From assembly GCF_964340395.1 (NCBI RefSeq), contig NC_135550.1:11818408-11882407 (forward strand): a stretch of DNA of 64,000 nt, written 5' to 3'. Source of the DNA: Glandiceps talaboti. Lineage: Eukaryota > Hemichordata > Enteropneusta > Spengelidae. The first letter of the stretch is position 1. Every line of letters starts with the position of its first letter. The notes beneath the pieces were generated by a model that saw nothing but the letters and a program-made list of their open reading frames with translations, did not search any database and had not been told where the DNA came from. Shown one piece after another: positions 24,521 to 59,900 of this stretch. The position numbers and the translations under genes are program-made.

Positions 24521-26004
24521 GTGTGACCTATCTACCTACCTACCTACCCCCCCCCCCCCACACACACACACACACACACATGCATGCATCTACGAACACT
24601 ATGATAAGGTATACATGCACAAACTACACAAACACCTATCTAGAAGTAATGTCAAGTTCAACTAGTTCTGCACCTACACATGCACACTTTGAGAGAGTTT
24701 GATTTAATATGAAGGATTTGGGTGTGTGTATACACAAATGTTCAACAGTGTTGGAGAAATGTCACACACACACTTTCTCTCTCAGAAATGTCAAATGCCA
24801 GACTAGACAGCATCTAGTGACATAGAAATAGCTTACAATCAATGCTTTCGTGTAACTTTCATCCACACTTATGAAAAACAGAATTCACTTTTTTTGTACT
24901 TTCAATAGTCTTCAGAAAAAATGTATATATTGTTTTGGTTCATAGACCCTGAGAAATGACATCATTTGTATCTTTACAACTTACAAGACTTGAAAACATT
25001 AACACAGGTCAACACAGCATCCCAGATACCAAAGGTGGAATGTACCCCACCTCTGTTTATGCATAACCTGTTATAATACTTTTGGGTTGGAATACTGAAA
25101 ACAACTGGTTTCATAAGTTCAGATGAAAAAAACACATCGAAGCGTTGATTTTAAGGAACACACATACACTAGGAGAGAGTCCCCAACACTTAGACGTCTA
25201 TCTGAATGCCAAAAAATCACTAAATTTAGCCGATGATCATTTGATGTAGCAAAAGATCGCTTAATGTAACTGTTTTTTATGTCTTTTTCCGAACAGTGAA
25301 GACTACGTAGTAGACAAATTCTCACATAACACGACCTTTTTATTAAAAGTTTTCTCTTAGGATTTGATGCACATTATCTGAACATGTCAATTCATGCAGT
25401 TAGTTGCATTACAATACATTTGGTAATGTAAATCAAAACCAAGGTAGATTTTATAGTGTCTGTTAGTTTTCCTTCAGTGCATACCAAAGCATGGACACCT
25501 AGTTACTCCGTTCTGTATATAACTCAGGATAATTTCACGGTTTTCGCATTTATTATACTGTCTGCTTCTTTCTTTTTTTTTCTCTATTTCAACATTTCCA
25601 GCAGGTCGATAGCTGTTTGCCGTGTTGTAAAAAGCACAGACAATATTGCCATGTTTTCAAATCTTTGAAAAATAAAGTATATATATACCGATATATGTTT
25701 AGATGTGAAGTGTTGTGATTTATGAGCCACAGTGGGCACATGTGGTGCTCGTGTGGTAAGTTCCATACATACGTCCGGCTGTGTGTATGTGCGTGTGCAT
25801 ACATTCATACATGCATAAGCCATGATTTTGGATGGAAAAATGTTGGCATCATAGTTATAAGATATAAAATTTGATCAAATGCTTTACAGAAATCTAACAT
25901 TCATGCATCTTCCCCTCATGGCATGTCACCTTTGTGCCAAATTTGAATGATTAGGACTAGTGGTAGACACTTGGTTTTTTTTTTTATAAATCATTGATTT
26001 TGTT

Positions 26005-26285
26005 CAGGGCTTGAATTTAAACTTTTCTCTATGGCAGTCCCCGTGGGGTACCACTTTCTGAAATTTGTAGCCCAAGGATGGCGACCATTAGTCCTCTATA
26101 CCTAACATGAAAACCAGGTCCGCAATGCCCCCCCCCCCCCCCCCCTCCTAATTTCGTCTTCTGAATCATTGAACAGTCAGCAGTAGCCTAAGCTGGCTAC
26201 CAGCTGCATATCATGGCATCCCCATGACAAGAATTGGTAGTCTGTGGACAACATCATCACACTGGATACCATAATTTCAGGCCCT
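26005..26285. repeat. Dispersed element, partner at 16245-16565
   Basis: Shares GGCAGTCC, GTAGCCCAA, AACATGAAAAC or ATGAAAAC, AGTAGCCT, GGTAGTCTGTGG and CAGGCCCTGT with the left copy. Interrupted by a poly-C run near 26127-26145. Confidence 0.75.
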
Positions 26286-26398
26286 GTTGTTCAGTGTTAT
26301 GATTGGCCACACACCAACTAGAAATGGCCAATAGTCACTCATCATTCCAACCCACACAATTGACTAAACAAATCATACGTTTGTAAAGTGATCATAAA

Positions 26399-26404
26399 TT
26401 TATT
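26399..26404 (-). terminator. Candidate polyadenylation signal of TANGO1
   Basis: AATAAA on the minus strand, about 920 bases after the stop codon. The 3' UTR would then be about 26.38-27.32 kb. Confidence 0.5.
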
Positions 26405-27321
26405 GAGAAAGTAACTGCAGAAAGCAGTCTTTATAGATAACTTACAATTCTTTATAGTACCAGATAATGTCCTTGCAGTTGACACATAAATGTAACAAAA
26501 TCAACAATAAAATAGGGATGTGAGAGGCTTTGATGCGATAGAGCATGTATAAGTACTGCTGCGATGACAACTTTTTTTTCAACTTTTAGCACACTATAGC
26601 TGATTGTACTCCTGTATAAAAAATGGACTAGTGATGATTTGGATATTGTGTTGAATTGATTGACAAGGTAGTGTTAAAAATTCATAAGTTGACATAAAAA
26701 AATATAATTATCATTGATAACTACTATCAGATCTACCTCAAGATTATCTTCTGAATGCACTAGTACATGATGCACTACTACAGTGGAAACTAAAAAAATG
26801 TATCGAATCTGAGTACACTGATACTGACTACAATGGACACAGCTTGAATTCTTGAAGAACTGAAAACTTGCAATGTTATCACTTAAAGTGAAATATTAAT
26901 GCTAAAAAACAAAAAAATTTAATCATTTGATTTACCGTGATTGTTGACTGAAGTCTTTCTACTGGTGATTTGTTTCTACATGATTAGCCATCAAGCATGA
27001 AGCCACAAGTTTCTTGTAAAGTCTCAAAACACACGACATTTTCTATTTGTCAATCAAAACTTTAATTGGTAATATATATACATGTACCACAATATGTACG
27101 ACCAGCTCGCTCCTTTACTTGCTTCATACAACATTCACGTAAGACCAGTCCGATCATAACATTTGGGAAATACATTTTGCATTACTGATCCAACCACTTT
27201 TTTGGTACATATATATAATATATATATATATAACATTTGTATAGACTGTCCAATTGTTTTTAATATTGCACATTCCTATGCCACCCTTTTCTTCTGCTAT
27301 GTCATTATGACTGCTTCAAGT

Positions 27322-51734
<24,413 letters not shown>

Positions 51735-52339
51735 CTTCGTTTACATCCACGTCGTCGTCTTCATTCGTTCTCGTTCCGAACGAGACTTGCATGAACTGGA
51801 CCTTTTAGGTTACTGATTATTTGTGGACATATGGGCAGAGGAGGTTCCGCTAAAAGTGAAGCAGGCGGTTTGAAAGAGAATATTTTCACACTATATTAGT
51901 AAAAATATGTGCAGTGTAGATTCACACTTCAATTTTTGAAGTCTAAATCGATAAATGACCAGAAATAAACGAAAATGATCGATGTATCCCATAAATGAGG
52001 GATAACCACGAAGTTAGAGGATTCTACTTGACCCACAGTTTTTACTTACAACAACAAAGGCCCTTCAACATCTCGCAACATTTCCGGGCAGCGTAGTCTA
52101 AAGTTGTTCTGTTTCCGAAGTCGGTAATATTTTGGATTGTACGAAGGGATATAACGGCAGACAGATACTTTTCGCTTTGAAAGGGGCCATGAACATCTCG
52201 TGATTATCAGGTTTTGTATGATGAAATCGTGCCAACAGCGAGTTGGTTTCGACGACGTTTTATACTGCTTGTTCATCGCCACTGTGTTATGAAGCTGGAG
52301 TTGATAGTGAAAGGGTAATCATATGCACGACCAATCACC
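51735..52339. promoter_or_regulatory. Divergent promoter between TANGO1 and Pellino
   Basis: The two start codons face away from each other across 605 bp. The left part is CpG-rich (GTCGTCGTC, TTCGTTCTCGTTCCGAACGAG) and has no TATA box at either end. A CCAAT lies at 52331, nine bases before the proposed Pellino start. Both 5' UTRs must lie in this interval unless upstream exons exist. Confidence 0.7.
51769..51785. promoter_or_regulatory. 17-bp palindrome in the divergent promoter
   Basis: TCTCGTTC-C-GAACGAGA is a perfect inverted repeat 35 bp upstream of the TANGO1 start. No factor is recognised. Confidence 0.4.
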
Positions 52340-52347
52340 ATGCCATT
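52340..52347 (+). CDS. PELI: Proposed first coding exon of Pellino (8 coding bases)
   Basis: ATCACCATGCCATT|GTAAGTG: the start is in a good context, and the donor is consensus. Two codons plus two bases give exactly the phase needed to join 53554, yielding MPLSTEKETSKQP. If it is wrong, the next in-frame Met codons are in the second exon near 53611-53622. Confidence 0.6.
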
Positions 52348-53922
52348 GTAAGTGCCGTATGCAAGTGTCTCGCACCTTTTGTTCTACAAAATTAGAATGA
52401 CTAGACGACATTTTGATACTTCTACTTCATGACACAGCTGGACAAAAATCAGTAATTGTTTTATTTATGTACCGTTGCCACACGTATTTCCCTCAGTCGA
52501 CATGTGGTGTCACGTAAATTACATGTTAGATTATATTTAGGGGTCTGATGGGTTTTCTCATCCCAGTATAAAGCACGTTATTTCATTATTTTCATGTCCT
52601 TAACAAAATTAATTTATGCATACGATATTGTACAGAACTTAGAAATGCGACTTAAGTGATTTCTTTTCAAAATGTCGGAGTGGGAATATTTCTTAAGAGC
52701 TTCCCAATCAAAAACTGTAGACACAGATTTATCCACTGCCTTCCTTAAAGACGGATCAATAGCAAAATAGCTGATCATATTCAGTTAAACTCATTTCTTA
52801 CAGTATGGTAGGAATTTAAGAACAGAATACTGATAGAGAAATGAAGATGATATTAGTCTGTGGTGATTACCGAGGGTCTCACATTTCCTTCATGTACAAT
52901 GAGTGAAATGCACATTTGTAAATTGTTGTGACCTGATATGATATGACAGTTGCTGCAGTAATCCTGTTGTATCAAAGTCATCTCTAAATAGCCAGATTAG
53001 AGTTACTGTATTTATACAACCAACAAATATGTTCATGTTATTTTTGCACCTTTTTTTTGTAATGAAAATGGATTCATATAGATAATTTGTCATTTTCTAA
53101 AGTAACTACAACAACCTTCTCCCCGAACAAGGTACAAATGCAACAAGGACACATGTATTGTAAACACACTACTACTAGTACTAGTATTTCCGAGGACCTT
53201 CTTAATCCAATAACAATTGCTTTTCACATTACATCAATTAATGTCGATTACACCCAAACAATCATCATATTTCACAGGCCATGCTTTTTAGTTTCACAGT
53301 ACACCCTCTGGGTATTGCCTTCTGCTGTGCCCTTGACATGTGTGCATGGAAAGGGGTCACTGGTCCATTATGGAAATGGAAATATCCTATGGAGAACACT
53401 GCTGCACCTATCACTGTGGTTTGGATTATTCAACAGGAAATCAAACAGAGTAACGGATTCAAATGGAAACGTATATCAACCAACATTTGTATAACTATGA
53501 GAATCCATTGAAAATTTCTTAGATTAATTATTTGATGCTATTTCTTGGCACAGGTCAACAGAAAAAGAGACTAGCAAACAACCCAAAAAACATAAGCCGG
53601 AGGGTGTTAACATGAACATGAGTGGTTCAGATTCAGACAGCAGTTCCTCAGTTAAGTATGGAGAACTAATCGTTTTAGGGTAAGTTGTACACTTTCATGT
53701 CTTGGGTTGATATCCCGTGGAGATTGAACCTAGGAGTGTTAAAGTTGAAATACTAGATGTTACGTGTAGTAGAATTCTTCCAGTCAAAGGTGATATGGGG
53801 ATGTCAATAGGGGTTATGAAAGTTGAGACTGTAATACTAATAGGATAATTGTTAGTTTAGAAGTTCCTGTAGTGTTAACTTAAAGACACAGTAAAGTAAG
53901 TGTGTGTGTGTGTGTGTGTGTG

Positions 53923-53957
<35 letters not shown>

Positions 53958-56900
53958 ATCTATGTCTGAGTACCTGTCTTTGAGTCAGTATGTGTATCAG
54001 TCTGTGTCTATGGTGTCTGTGTGTGTTTTTTCTTTGTCTTTATGTGTACATGTAAATGATTGACAGAGACAAACATGACTGGCTTAAATTCCAATGAAAT
54101 ATGGTAGGGACATGAACTTGGGTTATTTGGAGGCAAAAATTGTTGATAACAGGGTATCAGTTCAGTGTTATACAAAATAAGTTCCAAAAAGTATTATCTA
54201 TAGTCAGCAGACTGAAACTCCATACATATGTATCTATTAATATGTATAGCACAGATGTTATGTAACATTGATGTATAATGCAATATTGTCTGATATTGAA
54301 ATCTGCAAAAGTCAAACAATACCTTCGTGTTGTGCATTTGAAGTTGGCGGAATTTGTCTTCTTGTATCGAGACTTGGTGTAACTTTTTAGAAGATCATTC
54401 ACACTTGATAATGTACCCCAAATTTCAATTGTATCAATCATTTGAATTGGTTAAACAGGCGTGATAACAGTTTATAGAGGTATCATATAAATGTAACTTG
54501 TCACACTTGAACAATAACAAGTTGTTTAGAACAATTAACTTGTATATAGCAAATAGTAGACATCAACTTGACAGTTTTCAATGTTGGTTTGGACATCCTC
54601 AGATACAATGGAAGTCTTCCGAGTGGCAACAGAGGCAGAAGAAGAAGTCAGTTTGCGTTATTCAAGAGAATGACCTCAAATGGTGTCAAGCCAGTATCAC
54701 AGCAAACATATGACTCACCTAAGGCTGCACAGGTTAGACAGCTCTTAAAGGCCAGGGATTCAATCCCAGGTTCTCAAATTTAGTGCTATCTTATTAAATG
54801 GGCCATTGTTGATTACACAATATCTTGGTTTTATTTAGACCAAATTTCTCCATAGCTGTGTTTGACAACTATTTTTTGTCACCAAATTTTAATCCTGATC
54901 AGAACTTGGCCTTTTAAAATGAGTCTTTGTATGCTCATGTTGTTTGAGACCCATAGCATATTGTACATTATTACATATGTACCTGTGATTACTTGCATCA
55001 CATACTAGTGGTATTTTCACTGCAGTGAAATACAAAAAAAAAACATTATTACATACCTGTATGCAGATGATATGCTAATGAGGGTGCAATTGAAAACCAT
55101 GTAATTGCACAGTATGATTTTTCATGGAAATTTAATATTTCGTTTTTAAAACACATTTAATAACTTGCTACGTTAAATGAAAGTACTGGCATAGAGATCT
55201 TCTCTGCAAGCACTCATTCAAATACCCTGAGTGCCACCACTTGCGAACACCCATCATGGGGTTCCGTCGTAGAACTTATCAGTGTTGTTCCATTATCACA
55301 TGTCTTACCCTTTCTACAGGCGGTAACAAGTACCAAACAACATAGTGTGTCATATACATTATCCCGCAATCAGACTGTAGTTGTAGAGTATACGTCAGAT
55401 CAAAATACAGATATGTTTCAGGTAAGTCTTCCATCATATCAATCAATCACATTCTAGACAACTTTACACTGAAAATTCTGTCGATTATAATATCGTGAAC
55501 CATACATTCTTAGACAAGGTAAGACAAACTTGAGATAAAAATGCCACATGTCTCATGGAAATGTTCGTCTTAGTGAGATATTTCATGTAAACTGAGTAGT
55601 TATACCAGTTGTGATGATTTTAGGAACTACTTTATTGTTAACCCAATGATACATATACCAGTACTGAGTTATTAGTAGCCTTATCACTGGCGTATTGATA
55701 TATTAGTAGTTACATGTGCTTTTTCCGAACTATGGCGGACTGTAATAAAGTTGAAGTGTTTAGTTCTAAGACGAAACCTCTCCGTGTTTTGTGTAAACCG
55801 TGTGCTTTGGTACGAAAGTATCACATTTGGTGGCAGCTATAAGGGATTGATGTGGAAGGCGAGTGCCAACGTCAATCAACAAACGGACCCGAAGGAATTC
55901 AACTCTTCAGAGCAAGAGGCAAGTTGTGCAGTGGTAGAGTGTGCGGACGTCACGGGCTAACAGCGAGCTGAAACCTGTACGGAGTGACTTTTGCCGTGGT
56001 TTGCTTTCTGTAAGTAACTGACGTGACTGAGAAAACTCACTGGAGCCAGCAGGCAGCTTGTGAATATTCCTGATCCTGAAAACTAAAACTAAACTTGAGG
56101 TTAGAACTAACACGAACCCGTCACTAAGACATCATTATAGACGTAATATAACTGACTTTGTGTATGAACACAGGAGATTATACGGTAAGCTGAGAAGCGC
56201 GGGAAACTCCATCGAACTACAGTGAAGTGCTATGTCTCACTCATTGACTCGTTTAGTGTTGAAACAGATTATCGGAGAAGTCAAATAACTATAAACTCCG
56301 TGATACTTGCAATTTGTAAAGTTTGCAAGTGTGAAAGTTGGTGAATTTCTGTAGTGAACTTCGATGAACCATTTACAGTGAGGGGCCAGTATAGGGTTGT
56401 GTGAGTACCAATCTTATCGTCGCCTCATAGATTTGCCGTGTGCTGAGTTGAAATACCTGCATGGTGGGCCTCCCATTCATAACTTGTGTATCCAGCTGAT
56501 GAGTGGTGCGTCAAGTTGAAGCGGAATTATTTGTACTGATTTCTACAGCGAAGTCTGAAGAGTCGGCGAACTTTATAACGTTCTTTTTATGGAAGTAACA
56601 GGACTTGTTGTTTATTGAGTAAGCTTTTTAGATTTTGAGTAAAACTAAATTGCGTGTTTACTGTTGCAAGTCGCGGACTGTTTTTCCAGTGAACTGAGAC
56701 TAGACTAAAGCAAAGTTTAGTTTGATATTTGACGTGGATAAAATAATTATCTCTGTGTAAGTCGATATCAGAGACAGTTTTGCAATTATTTTAGAGACAT
56801 TGAACTCTGTGTTATTTGGTTGCTAGGCAACGAGTACATGGTGCTACTGATCGTAAGTGTATATCAGGCCAGAGTGAACCATTTTCAAGTGTAACAAACT

Positions 56901-59900
56901 GAGTGAACTTTTTAGTGTTGTTTTAGTAAGCTTTACTAATCAAACCATTCCTTTTCAGGGCTGTTTCGGTGTGTTGGTCATTGCTAATCTTGTGCATGTA
57001 TACAAGTGAGCTTTTCATTGTTAATCAATTTAATTAATCACTATATTGTTGCGTGTACAGCTCTCCAGGTTTCTATTCCCTTTCTGTACTTGAGTAAGCT
57101 TTAAGGGTGCACTTCATTAGAGCCAGGATGAGTGACGGTGAAACACCAGCAAGTGACCAGGAAGCCGCTGAGACACTTCTACAGCTTGGTGCTGAAGGGG
57201 CCATGCAAGGTCCTAATCAAGAAATGTTACAGCTTGAGAGAGAACGGCATGAACATGATTTGCGTGTCGAAATGGATGAAAGACAGCAGAAACAGCTGCA
57301 AGATTTCCAGAAACAGCAACATGAATTTCAAGCACAGCTTCAGGCACAGCAACATGAATTCCAGCTGAAACTGATGAGATTACAGACAGAACTTGTAGGT
57401 GCTAAGACATCTCAGTATAAGGGACCAAAAGTGCCAAAGTTCGAGGAGGGTGAGGATGTGGATGCATACCTTCGAACTTTTGAGAAGTTAGCCAAAGTAC
57501 ATGAGTGGCCAGAAGCTACATGTGCTTTTTCCGAACTATGGCGGACTGTAATAAAGTTGAAGTGTTTAGTTCTAAGACGAAACCTCTCCGTGTTTTGTGT
57601 AAACCGTGTGCTTTGGTACGAAAGTATCACACCAGTATATCCCCAAAATGGTTTAAAATGCTTTTAGGATTTAAACCCAACAAAAAATGCAGGATATCGC
57701 CAATGTTATACATGTAGTTAGTTGGGTTAAATTTGACTTAATATACAATTTATGTTTGAAACTTGACTGCTTTTTATGACCAGTTTTGAAATGTAACGTA
57801 CAAAGTCGTGAAAGTGTTCTCTGAGAGATATGTCTGGTAAAGATTATACGACCACTACATTTTATGGCTGCCTGGCATTGCTGATACCATGATGCTAATC
57901 TTAACCCTTAAAGCCAGACACCCTATATTTAGCGTGTAAGTACATAGAGTTACAGAAACCAGGTCATTAAAGGGTTAATAATTGGAATACCTTGGTCAGC
58001 ATAACCAGAACGTAAACATTTTTAGTTTCACTTCCTGTTGCAGTCCACTTTTTCTGTTACTTTGTTTATGAAAACTCAAACTTATTTGTAGTTTAAATCA
58101 AAAGAAAAAAATTGGGGTCACCGTATAAATTTTGGAAATAGAGGTCAGAAAGATATCAAAATTAAGTCATTTTAGAATCCAATATGGCCGATGAATCCAA
58201 TATGGCCGCCAATTAATTTATTAACTATACATAAACGGTTACAATATTGAGAGGGAAAATAGTAAACTTTCCCAAAGTTTTTCATTATTTCAAGGGGACC
58301 TGGAACAAAGTTTCATATGGCAGAGTTTGGGGAGATTTTATGAACTGTGATTTTCAGAGACATTGACCTCCAAGGTGCATTCTAGGTTAGAACCTTTCCA
58401 CATATGAATCGGCTACTCATATTTTGACAAACTATTATTGTAAACATTAATTTATATTGAAGACAATGAGTTAATGAATGTTATGATATTCCATTCCTGT
58501 GTTTCATCTGTACTGTACATATTCAAACTTGTGGTGAGGTGAAATAAGAATAATAATAATGTTAGTTTTTATACAGCACTCTCCCACTCTGTGCTCAAAG
58601 CGCTTTACAATTAGTACCCCTGGCTCGGATCTATATCGGCACAAAGGCCCTTTACCCTTCCTCAACTCCCTGGGGAGCATACAATCTGAAATCCAAATGC
58701 CCCAGAGATTACTTGTTCATGGGGACAGTCTGTGTAGAGACATGTGTATCAATTATTGACTGCTTCAAATGGCAAAGCAAATTGTGTAGACTGAAGAATA
58801 TCACGTGACTGTATTAAAAACTGAGTCCAAGAGGGGTTGACCAATGTGTGAGGGCGCCCCATCACAGTGTACCTTACAGACTAGAATACTAGTATCATGT
58901 GTGAAGTTTTAATTAATCGTCCATTGTACATTGAACTATTGAACCAGTGGTTCATTTTATTAGGACATCAGAACTACTGTTATGTTTGCCATTCTAAAAT
59001 GAATACAATTATGCATTGCAATCACAGCCACACCCATTATAGCAACAGCCAAATGCACATGTCTCTCGTGAAGATGATGAAAAGGAGTTGTCAAGTGAAT
59101 GAGCATTTAGAAGTAGACACAAACATACATAGCAACCGTGGCCACACCCATAGCAATGACCACACAACAGTTACTTTTGCAAAGATAAGAGCAGCAATGG
59201 GTACCAAATGAATCAAGCCACCCAGACAGATATCCAGTCAATCAAACCCGCCAATAAAATTAATGAATTCTTGCCTAAATTGTGCGACAGTTGTACTACA
59301 ACCTCCATCAGTATTATTTTGTTATTTATCTGGTAGATTGGCAGGTCCACAGAACCAGTGATCGATTTTGTTGTCATGGATACCGTACCAGGGGCATCCT
59401 CTGCGGAAGACTGTCAAGTGACCGAAAGCACCATATCCAGATTTGCATGTCGCATAATTGTTGACAGAGAACCACCTCATCTAGCGAGGTTGTATGCCGC
59501 AGGATTTGATACTCGCAATAACATTTTTCTTGGGGTATGTCACCACTTTATTTTGTGTATGAAGTGTTTATCTCAAATAAACATGTATCCATGAATCAAT
59601 CATTAGCGTTAGTAAAAAACAACTTTTTTTTGCACTGATTTATCCAGATCAAAATAACAAGAATTATTACATATATGTAAATCTGAAATCTCAAAAATCT
59701 GAAATATGCATATAAAATCTGAATATAAGAAAAAATTATGAATAGCATGTATTGATGTTAAGCAAAATGGTATTCAAAGTATTCATTATGTTGGTACTGT
59801 TAGAGACATTCTTCAGAAATAACCCCCTTTGCCAGGGACTTGAAGTCTGAAATGTAACTGAATTTCAGGAGAAGGCTTGTAAATGGAAAACAGACGATGA

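Larger units (their letters stand above)
22400..26390. other. Intergenic region between the nuclear receptor and TANGO1
   Basis: The two genes converge here. No open frame is recognisable; a 129-codon frame at 23379-23768 on the minus strand has no visible domain. Contents are the long inverted repeat near 24.1-24.5 kb, microsatellites and the 26005-26285 dispersed element. Confidence 0.6.
55711..57631 (+). mobile_element. Internally deleted LTR retrotransposon (Ty3/gypsy-like) in a Pellino intron
   Basis: Two identical 115-bp direct repeats, 55711-55825 and 57517-57631, behave as LTRs or LTR remnants. They hold an AATAAA at 55743-55748 and end in ATCACA. The first is followed directly by TTTGGTGGCAGC, as in primer-binding-site regions of such elements. 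A 1.3 kb leader and a gag-like frame come next. The gag frame breaks off straight into the second repeat, so protease, reverse transcriptase, integrase and most of gag are gone. No clear target-site duplication was found, and the true 5' end of the LTR is uncertain. Confidence 0.8.
57720..59330. other. Pellino intron remainder
   Basis: Holds two dispersed repeat copies (58085-58390, 58827-58890), a repeat-like block at 58545-58745 and no coding sequence that can be recognised. Short frames near 58897-59211 have no domain. Confidence 0.6.

Noticed and set aside
54568-54783. Frame starting at Met 54568 as a separate small gene
   Set aside because: From 54603 on it is Pellino exon 3; the part before the acceptor is intron.
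55751-56113. Short frames in the retrotransposon leader
   Set aside because: They begin in the LTR copy and run into untranslated leader with no gag-like content.
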